This document shows, one piece after another, positions 1 to 5,590 of a DNA stretch of 5,684 nucleotides (position 1 is the first letter of the stretch; each line of letters opens with the position of its first letter). A program made the position numbers and the translations under genes. The notes beneath the pieces are model-generated. The model saw nothing but the letters and a program-made list of their open reading frames with translations. It did no database searches and was not told the DNA's origin. Origin of the DNA: Pseudolabrys sp. (GTDB lineage: Bacteria > Pseudomonadota > Alphaproteobacteria > Rhizobiales > Xanthobacteraceae). The stretch spans positions 1 to 5,684 of the forward strand of contig JAHCKF010000242.1 of assembly GCA_026125925.1 (NCBI GenBank). Reading direction: 5' to 3'.

Positions 1-1162
1 CCAGGACCACGCAGCCGCCGCCGTCGCCGCAGCAGGCGTGCCGGTGTTCGCCGTCAAGGGCGAGACGCTGAAGGACTACTGGGACTACACCGCCAAGCTG
101 TTCGACTGGCATGACGGCGGCACGCCGAACATGATCCTCGACGACGGCGGCGACGCCACCATGTTCGTGCACATGGGCGTGCGCGCCGAGAACGGCGATA
201 CCATGTTCCTCGATCAGCACAACTCGGAAGAAGAAGAGATCTTCTTCGCGCTGATCAAGCGCATCCTCAAGGAAAAGCCGAAGGGCTACTTCGCCACGCT
301 CGCCAAGAACATCAAGGGCGTGTCGGAAGAGACCACCACCGGCGTGCATCGCCTCTACGATATGCAGAAAGCCGGTACGCTCTTGTGGCCCGCCATCAAC
401 GTCAACGACTCGGTGACCAAGTCGAAGTTCGACAACCTCTATGGCTGCCGTGAATCGCTCGTCGACGGCATCCGCCGCGGCACCGACGTCATGATGTCGG
501 GCAAGATCGCGATGGTCGCCGGCTTCGGCGACGTCGGCAAGGGCTCGGCGGCGTCGCTGCGCCAGGCCGGCTGCCGCGTCATGGTCTCCGAAATCGACCC
601 GATCTGCGCGCTGCAGGCGGCGATGGAAGGCTACGAGGTCGTGACCATGGAAGACGCGGCGCCGCGCGCCGACATCTTCGTTACCGCCACCGGCAACAAG
701 GACATCATCACCATCGACCACATGCGGGCGATGAAGGATCGCGCCATCGTCTGCAACATCGGCCACTTCGACAACGAGATTCAGGTCTCGGCGCTGAAGA
801 ACCTGAAGTGGGACAACATCAAGCCGCAGGTGGACGAGATCACCTTCCCCGACGGCCACCGCATCATCATGCTGTCGGAAGGCCGCCTGGTGAACCTCGG
901 CAACGCCATGGGCCACCCGTCCTTCGTGATGTCGGCGTCGTTCACCAACCAGACGCTGGCGCAGATCGAGCTCTTCGCCAACAACAAGGACGGCAAGTAC
1001 AAGAAGGAAGTCTACGTGCTGCCGAAGGCGCTGGACGAGAAGGTGGCCATGCTGCATCTCGCCAAGATCGGCGCCAAGCTCTCGAAGCTGCGTCCGGACC
1101 AGGCCTCCTATATCGGCGTCAAGCCGGAAGGCCCGTTCAAGAGCGACCACTACCGCTACTAA
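1..1162 (+). CDS. ahcY: S-adenosylhomocysteine hydrolase (adenosylhomocysteinase), 5'-truncated by window edge
   Basis: Cytosolic NAD-dependent enzyme that reversibly splits S-adenosyl-L-homocysteine into adenosine and homocysteine. It removes the product inhibitor of methyltransferases in the activated methyl cycle. The frame is open from base 2: it reads [11 protein letters not shown] before the GTG at 38, so that GTG is an internal valine and the real start lies off the left edge. About 386 residues are present; the family is usually about 465-475 long in Alphaproteobacteria, so roughly the first 85 are missing. Family marks visible: TQDH substrate Asp at the edge; ILDDGGD; the [12 protein letters not shown] segment with the catalytic Glu; [11 protein letters not shown] with the catalytic Lys/Asp; the NAD-binding Rossmann loop [11 protein letters not shown] (about 515-550); GHFDNEIQV; and the C-terminal tail ending SDHYRY that completes a neighbouring subunit's NAD site. 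The acidic insertion before GVSEETTTG marks the long-insert class. The TAA stop at 1160-1162 is followed by a terminator. Identification is very secure. Confidence 0.98.
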   Translation, partial: QDHAAAAVAAAGVPVFAVKGETLKDYWDYTAKLFDWHDGGTPNMILDDGGDATMFVHMGVRAENGDTMFLDQHNSEEEEIFFALIKRILKEKPKGYFATLAKNIKGVSEETTTGVHRLYDMQKAGTLLWPAINVNDSVTKSKFDNLYGCRESLVDGIRRGTDVMMSGKIAMVAGFGDVGKGSAASLRQAGCRVMVSEIDPICALQAAMEGYEVVTMEDAAPRADIFVTATGNKDIITIDHMRAMKDRAIVCNIGHFDNEIQVSALKNLKWDNIKPQVDEITFPDGHRIIMLSEGRLVNLGNAMGHPSFVMSASFTNQTLAQIELFANNKDGKYKKEVYVLPKALDEKVAMLHLAKIGAKLSKLRPDQASYIGVKPEGPFKSDHYRY

Positions 1163-1190
1163 GCATCTCGCGAGCGACGTGCGACAACAG

Positions 1191-1220
1191 ACGGCCGGGC
1201 TTAAACGCCCGGCCGTTTTC
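1191..1220 (+). terminator. Intrinsic terminator of ahcY
   Basis: A perfect 10-bp GC-rich stem (ACGGCCGGGC at 1191-1200 pairs with GCCCGGCCGT at 1207-1216) encloses a 6-nt loop (TTAAAC) and runs into TTTT at 1216-1219, then a second short T run at 1222-1224. It begins 28 nt after the ahcY stop. Read on the minus strand the same stem forms, but the sequence after it is CTGTTG, with no U-tract. It should therefore work best for ahcY and only weakly, if at all, for the convergent operon ending near 1234. Confidence 0.93.
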
Positions 1221-1233
1221 GTTTGGTGCGCTT

Positions 1234-1500
1234 TCAGGCAGTGGCGCCGCGTGGGAACGCGTCCATGAAGATGAAGCGTTGCGCCATCCGGGTCGAGCAG
1301 CGGCGCAGCGCCATGCGCTCGACCCGATAGACCAGCACCTCGGGCGCGCCTTCCACCGCGAGGTGAAAGGGTTTGCCGCGCCCGAGCCGTTCGGCGCCGG
1401 GCAGCCCCAGCGTATCGGCATAGAACCGCCAGGCTTCGCCGAGATCGGTGACATTGATCTGGACGAGTCCAAGCCGGAGCTGGTGCCGGGCGCCATGCAG
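1234..1500 (-). pseudogene. VOC/glyoxalase-fold protein remnant, no canonical start and shortened
   Basis: The minus-strand frame running to TGA at 1236-1234 reads LGLVQINVTDLGEAWRFYAD, then TLGLP, a typical first beta-alpha unit of the vicinal oxygen chelate superfamily (glyoxalase I, dioxygenase and resistance-protein fold). GKPFHLAVEGAPEVLVY follows as the next strands. Third codon positions stay G/C-rich right to the TGA, supporting this frame. Only about 88 residues can be read, whereas a single VOC domain is usually 115-130; the second half of the domain is not recognisable. No ATG, GTG or TTG occurs in this frame between the upstream TAA (1512-1510) and the VOC match. The nearest candidate is CTG at 1500-1498, 6 nt after AAGGA. 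The ATG at 1496-1494 is in another frame. A metal-binding glutamate or histidine set cannot be assigned. I call it a remnant; a CTG-started mini-protein or a sequence error are alternatives. Confidence 0.55.
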
Positions 1501-1506
1501 ATGGCG

Positions 1507-1511
1507 TCCTT
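1507..1511 (-). promoter_or_regulatory. Shine-Dalgarno-like AAGGA before the VOC remnant
   Basis: AAGGA on the minus strand overlaps the TAA stop (1512-1510) of the preceding hypothetical gene. It sits 6 nt before CTG 1500-1498, which is in the VOC frame, and 10 nt before ATG 1496-1494, which is not. Its position suggests that the VOC gene was once translated by coupling to the gene ahead of it. Confidence 0.5.
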
Positions 1512-1968
1512 AGCCGCCGCGGATCTTGCGCGCTTCCATCACGCCGCGTTCGAATTTGTCCTTCGCGATCGAGCGCATGCCTTCGCAGCTACCGGCCGAG
1601 AAGCTGAACAGATCGGAATCGAACGGCTTTCCGAACGCCACCGTGGTGTTGCGCGGCGGGATTTCGCGCGCAGGCATCGCCACCGCTGTGCCGGCCTGGT
1701 GGGTGATGATGCGCTCCTTGCCGACATACACGTCATAGATGGCGTTGAAGATGATCATCGCCGGGTAATCGGATTCGCGTTGCAGCGAAATGCACAGGCT
1801 CTTGGGCTGTTCGCAGTCCGACAGCGTGAACGTCGCGTCGGCGTTGAGGCCCTTGCTGTAGGTGTTGTTGAGCTCCCAGGAGTCGATGAAGAACTCGAAC
1901 TGCCGGAGCCCGAGGCCGTTGCGGATCGGCTTCTCGCGCAACAACCGCATATAGGCGTCGAACGCCAT
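1510..1968 (-). CDS. Conserved-looking hypothetical protein, probably the main part of a frameshifted gene
   Basis: 152 residues from ATG 1968-1966 to TAA. I do not recognise the family. It opens MAFDAYMRLLREKPIRNGLG and then appears mostly beta-strand with alternating hydrophobic and polar stretches (FEFFIDSWEL, ADATFTLS, CISLQ, MIIFNAIYDVYVG). It ends in a charged helix-like tail (KDKFERGVMEARKIRGG). There is no signal peptide, transmembrane segment or metal motif; two cysteines (C52, C59) are close together and a third lies near residue 128. Codon use is strongly G/C at third positions, so it is very likely translated. No ribosome-binding site precedes ATG 1968. The same frame upstream (TRATRVDI) still looks coding, so this ATG is probably internal and the true protein starts further 5', from GTG 2035 or beyond, across a frame break near 1985-1996. 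It lies in the minus-strand operon between the GT87-like gene and the VOC remnant. Confidence 0.72.
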   Translation of the reverse strand: MAFDAYMRLLREKPIRNGLGLRQFEFFIDSWELNNTYSKGLNADATFTLSDCEQPKSLCISLQRESDYPAMIIFNAIYDVYVGKERIITHQAGTAVAMPAREIPPRNTTVAFGKPFDSDLFSFSAGSCEGMRSIAKDKFERGVMEARKIRGG

Positions 1969-2035
1969 GATATCGACGCGCGTGGCGCGAGTCCGTCTTG
2001 GCCTTGCTCTTGAGGTAGAATGGGATGCGGATCAC
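1969..2035 (-). pseudogene. Displaced 5' coding segment of the hypothetical gene (frameshift near 1985-1996)
   Basis: From GTG 2035-2033 the minus strand reads IRIPFYLKSKAKTDS with almost every codon ending in G or C. This frame then degenerates, while the frame of the 152-residue protein becomes coding-like at about 1990 (TRATRVDIMAFDAYM). Dropping one base near 1991-1993 would join them as KSKAKT-TRATRVDIMAFDAYM. GTG 2035 overlaps the TGA (2034-2032) of the preceding open frame by four bases (GTGA), a common layout for a coupled start. So this is either the true N-terminus with one frameshift, or the middle of a longer protein with two opposite frameshifts. Confidence 0.5.
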
Positions 2036-2211
2036 ACCGACCGCTCGTATTCCAGCTCCGCCTCGTCGGGGAAGCCGGTCTGCTTCACCGATGCCTTCTG
2101 TACCGCTCTCACCGGCAAGGTCTCGCGCAGGTGTTCGCGCGTTCCGTCGTTGCGGATAGGGAGGCGGCCATTGTGGCCCAGGCCGGGGCGGCGGACTTCC
2201 GGTATTGCGAA
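2032..2211 (-). pseudogene. Orphan open frame without a start codon, coding-like composition
   Basis: This fills the gap between the stop of the GT87-like gene (2214-2212) and the hypothetical gene. The minus-strand frame ending at TGA 2034-2032 is open for 59 codons and ends in QKASVKQTGFPDEAELEYE, then RSV. Third positions are overwhelmingly G/C from about 2190 onward, as in the real genes here. It has no ATG or GTG near its beginning; the first TTG and GTG are internal, at about 2123 and 2117. I recognise no family. It may be the tail of a decayed gene, or the N-terminal part of the hypothetical protein split by an indel at the GTGTGA sequence (2037-2032). Confidence 0.4.
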
Positions 2212-3444
2212 TTAATCGCCGGACGTGGCCGTCGGCCCGAGGAGTTCCACCCAGCGCCGCATATCGATGGTCATCCAGATCATCCAGCCGAGCACGACAA
2301 AGGCGAGCACCGGCTTGAGCACGCGATCGACAGCCAGGGCGCCGTGGAAGTCGATGACCAGCGCCGCGACGATCAGCAGCCAGGCGCGCTGGTCTCGGGC
2401 GTTACGGCGCAGCAGCATCAGCGCGACGCCGGTCAGCGCCGGCGTCAGCACGAGGTAGGACAGGAACTCGTTGCGCGGCCCGAACAGGTTGATGTAGCAG
2501 GCGGCATACAGCATCACGGCAATGGCGAAGACAACGATGTTGCCGTAGCGGGCGATGCGCCACACCAAAGCCAGGAAGCCGAGCGCGGCGGCCAGCCGGA
2601 TCGCCGTCTGCACCGCATGCGGCAGCGTCAGGCCGAACGAGTCGAGCATGGTGGCGAAGTCGGCCTGATAGAGCCACTGCCCTGGCTCGACCGAGGTCAG
2701 TTGCTGCAGCTTGACGATCCAAATGCGATACTGTTCGGCGACATAGGCCGGCGGCGCGAAGGCGAAGGGCAACGCCAGCGCCGACACCAGCGCCAGCAGC
2801 AGCCACGGCCGCATCTTCGGCTGCGTCGCGCCACACAGCAGCAGCATGACCAGCGACAGCGGCTTGGTGATGACGCTCAGGAAAAGCCACAGCGCGCCGA
2901 GCACCCAGCGCCGCCGCGCGATCGCCACCGCCGCCAGCATCATGAAGGCTGTCATGCCGACCTGAGCCTGCACGTATTTCAGATTGAACCAGGCGACCGG
3001 GATGTTGATCATCAACAGCACGCCGGCGAGGTTGAAGACATCGCGGCGGCTCTGCTCCGGCAGCAGCAACTTCATGAAACAATACGCGGCGACGGACAAA
3101 AGCGCCGCCGAGATCGCCATGGCGATGCCCGCGGCGACCACCGGCTGCAGCATCGGCAGCGGGCCGAGCACCAAGAGCGACACCGGCCAGTACAGATACT
3201 CGCCGAGCGTCGACATGTCGTAGATGGTCTGGCCGCTCCAGAAGGCATGCGCGGCGTCGAGATAGGCCTGGAAGGTGGAGCCGAAGCGCTTCGGATCGTT
3301 GCGGATCAGCGAGTTGATGCAGAAGAGGATCCAGACGCCCCAGCCGATCCACGGATAGCGCAGGAATATCTCGGAGACGCGATCCTCGAGACGCAGCAGG
3401 TTTTGGTAGCTGAAGAAGCTCGTCTTCTCGCTCGTGGATTCCAA
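2212..3444 (-). CDS. GT87/DUF2029-like polytopic membrane glycosyltransferase
   Basis: Integral inner-membrane protein of the GT-C superfamily, which uses polyprenyl-phosphate sugars as donors; donor and acceptor are unknown here. About ten hydrophobic segments are visible, including PWIGWGVWILFCINSLI, PVSLLVLGPLPMLQPVVA, the MTAFMMLAAVAIA and LGALWLFLSVITKPLSL pair, and LKPVLAFVVLGWMIWM near the end. The block AYLDAAHAFWSGQTIYDMS followed by LYWPVSLLVLGPL matches the first periplasmic loop and YPP-type motif of GT87 (DUF2029) proteins. ITKPLSLVMLLL matches their conserved KP segment. GT87 includes mycobacterial alpha-mannosyltransferases, but most members are uncharacterised. I chose TTG 3444-3442 because AGAGGG lies 7 nt before it, giving 410 residues starting ESTSEKTSFF. 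An alternative GTG at 3492-3490 overlaps the preceding TGA by 4 nt and gives 426 residues, but has no ribosome-binding site and adds a low-quality leader (ICACSAARGAREGRV). It follows the GT39 gene in the same operon. Confidence 0.85.
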   Translation of the reverse strand: MESTSEKTSFFSYQNLLRLEDRVSEIFLRYPWIGWGVWILFCINSLIRNDPKRFGSTFQAYLDAAHAFWSGQTIYDMSTLGEYLYWPVSLLVLGPLPMLQPVVAAGIAMAISAALLSVAAYCFMKLLLPEQSRRDVFNLAGVLLMINIPVAWFNLKYVQAQVGMTAFMMLAAVAIARRRWVLGALWLFLSVITKPLSLVMLLLCGATQPKMRPWLLLALVSALALPFAFAPPAYVAEQYRIWIVKLQQLTSVEPGQWLYQADFATMLDSFGLTLPHAVQTAIRLAAALGFLALVWRIARYGNIVVFAIAVMLYAACYINLFGPRNEFLSYLVLTPALTGVALMLLRRNARDQRAWLLIVAALVIDFHGALAVDRVLKPVLAFVVLGWMIWMTIDMRRWVELLGPTATSGD

Positions 3445-3451
3445 GACCCGG

Positions 3452-3457
3452 CCCTCT
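3452..3457 (-). promoter_or_regulatory. Ribosome-binding site AGAGGG deciding the GT87-like start
   Basis: AGAGGG on the minus strand, 7 nt before TTG 3444-3442, is inside the longer alternative reading frame. It favours the TTG start over GTG 3492, which has only GC-rich sequence ahead of it. Confidence 0.55.
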
Positions 3458-3488
3458 CTCGCGCCCCTCGCGGCAGAGCAAGCGCATA

Positions 3489-5003
3489 TCACGACCGCGG
3501 CGGCACCACCATGATCGTATAGTGCCGCGGCTCGGCGCCGGGATTACCGGGCGTGCGGAAGATCGTGGTCTGCGAGACCTGGTTCGGCGCATCGCCGATC
3601 GCGGCCTTGGCCCTCGTCAGGCAGGCCTGATCTTCGGCGAAGCACAGTTGCACCATGCCGGCGTGCCGCAACGTCACCGGGTCCGGCATCGTCACCAGCC
3701 CCGGGATCAGGATGCGCGGCTTGTCCTGGGCATAGGCCGCTACCGGCAGGACAATGTCGCCATCGCCGCCGATATAGCGCAGCGGCAGCGGCAACACCTG
3801 GCGCCAGAGCCGCTCGACCTCGCGTGCCAGCAACGGCGCCTGCGCCGCGGCCGGCGGCGGCCCTTTCGGCCGCGTCTTGGCGGCGATGAAGGGCGAAGCG
3901 GCGAGCAGTGCCAGCGGCAGCACGATGGCGAACCCGGAGACCCTGACGGTATCGACCGGGCGCCAGTTCAAGCTAGGTGGCGACAGCAGCAGGACGGGCA
4001 GCAAGCTCCACGCCGACATCGACCACAGCGAGGTGATTTCGGTGCGCGCCGCGATGGCCCCCAGCATCGGCAGCAGCAGTGGCGCCCAGAAAGCCAGCGC
4101 CATGAGGCGGCGGTCGTCGTCCTGCGGCCAGACCATGTCGCGCAAGGTCGTGATACGCCCGCGCGCCACAACCAGCACGACGACCAGCGGCAACGCGACA
4201 TAGCCGATCGAGCCGGCGAGATAGCCGAGCGCGGCCACCCCCGTCGCGGTGAACGGCTTCGCCTCATGCGCCGCTTCGGCATATTTGAAGGTCATGAAAT
4301 CGTGCTGGAGCAGCCAGACGACATGCGGCGCCAGACAGGCCGCGCCGAACAGCACCGTGATCCACGGCGCCGCCGAGCGGAAGTACAGCGCGCGCCGGCG
4401 GTCAAGCAGCGCTGCGACGACGAGGCCGGCGATGAGGAAGATCGACCAGTACTTGCCGAGCATGCACATCGCCGCCGTGATGCCGGCGAGCGCCGCCAGA
4501 CGCGGGCTGCGCGTGACATATGATCTCAGAAAATAATAAGTCGCCGCCGCCCAGAGCGGCATTAGGATCGTGTTGACGTTGAACTTCAGCGCGTGAAAGT
4601 TGAAGAACGGCACCAGGGTCAGCAGCGCGAGGCCGGCGACACGCTTCGACAGCGGCAGGTATTCCGCCGTCAGCTTCCAGACGATCCACAAGGCCAGCGC
4701 CGGCATCAGCATCGCCAGCAGGTAATAGGCCCAGTCCGACACCGGGAAAATCTCGAACCAGCCGCGCACCAGCCAGGCGGCGAGCGGCGGATGTTTGGAG
4801 TAGCCGAAGGCGAGATCGCGCGACCAGGCGATCAGCTCGGTCATGTCCGGGTTGAGGCCCTGCGCCTGCTTCGTGATAACGCCGTAAGCGGTCCACACCG
4901 CGACATAGACGGCGAGCGCAAACAGCACCGTCACATTGGCGTTCGCCGGATCGGCAAAGGATGCGGCGATGCGCCGGGCGTCGTTCTTGATGTTGGACCA
5001 CAT
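3489..5003 (-). CDS. Glycosyltransferase family 39 (PMT_2/ArnT-like) membrane protein
   Basis: 504-residue polytopic inner-membrane protein of the GT-C fold, related to dolichyl/undecaprenyl-phosphate sugar transferases (PMT, ArnT). After a short cytoplasmic N-terminus there is a transmembrane helix (about 25-42), then the first periplasmic loop NPDMTELIAWSRDLAFGYSK with the family's acidic catalytic residue (D53 likely) and the KHPP motif at 70-73. Further helices follow at about 92-110, 123-135, 144-160, 168-200, 212-232, 254-280, 302-318, 326-341 and 356-374. The last ~115 residues, after a proline-rich linker (GPPPAAAQAP, 381-390), form a soluble, probably periplasmic domain ending in RTPGNPGAEPRHYTIMVV. 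Such proteins move a sugar from a lipid carrier onto a lipid, polysaccharide or protein; the acceptor is unknown. ATG 5003 follows AGGG with a 4-nt spacer. It lies 50 nt after the GNAT gene. Its C-terminal signature recurs in the partial gene at 5589-5684. Confidence 0.92.
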   Translation of the reverse strand: MWSNIKNDARRIAASFADPANANVTVLFALAVYVAVWTAYGVITKQAQGLNPDMTELIAWSRDLAFGYSKHPPLAAWLVRGWFEIFPVSDWAYYLLAMLMPALALWIVWKLTAEYLPLSKRVAGLALLTLVPFFNFHALKFNVNTILMPLWAAATYYFLRSYVTRSPRLAALAGITAAMCMLGKYWSIFLIAGLVVAALLDRRRALYFRSAAPWITVLFGAACLAPHVVWLLQHDFMTFKYAEAAHEAKPFTATGVAALGYLAGSIGYVALPLVVVLVVARGRITTLRDMVWPQDDDRRLMALAFWAPLLLPMLGAIAARTEITSLWSMSAWSLLPVLLLSPPSLNWRPVDTVRVSGFAIVLPLALLAASPFIAAKTRPKGPPPAAAQAPLLAREVERLWRQVLPLPLRYIGGDGDIVLPVAAYAQDKPRILIPGLVTMPDPVTLRHAGMVQLCFAEDQACLTRAKAAIGDAPNQVSQTTIFRTPGNPGAEPRHYTIMVVPPRS

Positions 5004-5053
5004 GGCGCCCTGCCTATGCCACGGCCGCGCGCGGGCGTCACGTTACCTTTGTC

Positions 5054-5578
5054 TCACACTTCCTTGTAAAAAAACGCCGTGGCGGTCGGCACGCCGAGCG
5101 TGGACAGCGCATGGCCCGGCACGATGCCGTATTCGGTCCAGCCGCAACTGCGATACAGCATGTCGCCCGAACTGCCCAACGTTGTGTCGAGCATCAGCAG
5201 GGTGCGCCCCTGCTCCCGCGCCAGCGCCTCGACGGCGTCGAGCAGGCGGCGGCCGAGGCCGCGGCGGCGGTGCGAAGCGAGCACCAGCATCTTGCCGACA
5301 TCGGCGCGGTGCAGTTGGTTCGGCTGCGGCGCCAAGGTCAGCACCACGGTGCCGATCAGCCGCTCGCCGTCCTCTGCGACCAGCAGACGCCGGCCGCCGT
5401 CGGCGATGCCGGGCACCTGCCCGCGCCAGAACGCTTCGGCCTCGGCTTGCGTGAAGCCTTGCAGGAAGTTGACCGAGGCGCCGCTCTCCACCGCGTCGCG
5501 CAGGATGACGCCGAGTTCATCGAGCCGCCGCTCCGCCTCGGCGGCAGCGAGTTCACGTATGACGACCGTGTCGGCCAT
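5054..5578 (-). CDS. GNAT-family N-acetyltransferase
   Basis: 174-residue cytosolic acyl-CoA-dependent acetyltransferase of the GNAT fold. The acetyl-CoA pyrophosphate-binding motif A is clear: VGKMLVLASHRRRGLGRRLL at residues 94-113, with R104-x-x-G107-x-G109 as the (Q/R)xxGx(G/A) loop. The preceding strand ERLIGTVVLTLAP and the later segment LYRSCGWTEYGIVPGHAL (motif B-like) fit the fold and a typical small GNAT length. TATAFFYKEV closes the protein, as in many acetyltransferases annotated as acting on small amines. The substrate cannot be read from the sequence; an amino sugar or a small amine is possible, and the position between two glycosyltransferase genes makes a glycan precursor worth testing. 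ATG 5578 is chosen because GAAAGG lies 6 nt upstream, overlapping the stop of the gene ahead. TGA is at 5056-5054; the 50 nt to the next gene hold no clear terminator or promoter. Confidence 0.9.
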   Translation of the reverse strand: MADTVVIRELAAAEAERRLDELGVILRDAVESGASVNFLQGFTQAEAEAFWRGQVPGIADGGRRLLVAEDGERLIGTVVLTLAPQPNQLHRADVGKMLVLASHRRRGLGRRLLDAVEALAREQGRTLLMLDTTLGSSGDMLYRSCGWTEYGIVPGHALSTLGVPTATAFFYKEV

Positions 5579-5584
5579 AAATAA

Positions 5585-5590
5585 CCTTTC
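5585..5590 (-). promoter_or_regulatory. Ribosome-binding site of the GNAT gene, overlapping the upstream stop codon
   Basis: GAAAGG on the minus strand sits 6 nt before ATG 5578-5576 and shares bases with the TGA (5591-5589) of the upstream glycosyltransferase gene. This arrangement points to one transcript and probable translational coupling. Confidence 0.7.

Noticed and set aside
38..40. GTG at 38 as the ahcY start
   Set aside because: The frame continues upstream with the conserved TQDHAAA segment that precedes [11 protein letters not shown] in this family, so this is an internal valine.
1137..1496. Minus-strand 119-codon open frame beginning at ATG 1496
   Set aside because: It overlaps the VOC-like frame out of phase, reads through the terminator into ahcY, and has mixed codon composition. 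The VOC similarity lies in another frame.
808..2013. Plus-strand 401-codon open frame overlapping the ahcY 3' half and beyond
   Set aside because: Its first part is ahcY read in a wrong frame, it runs through the terminator, and its composition (Arg/Gln/His/Gly-rich) is that of a high-GC shadow frame.
2020..3522. Plus-strand 500-codon open frame
   Set aside because: Antisense to the GT87-like gene; extremely rich in Gln, Arg and His with no recognisable domain, as expected from a GC-rich complementary strand.
3522..4523. Plus-strand 333-codon open frame
   Set aside because: Antisense shadow of the GT39 gene, with the same low-complexity Arg/Gln composition.
5004..5053. Possible promoter or terminator between the GNAT and GT39 genes
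   Set aside because: Only GC-rich, partly palindromic sequence (GCCGCGCGCGGGC) with no T-tract and no convincing -35/-10 pair.
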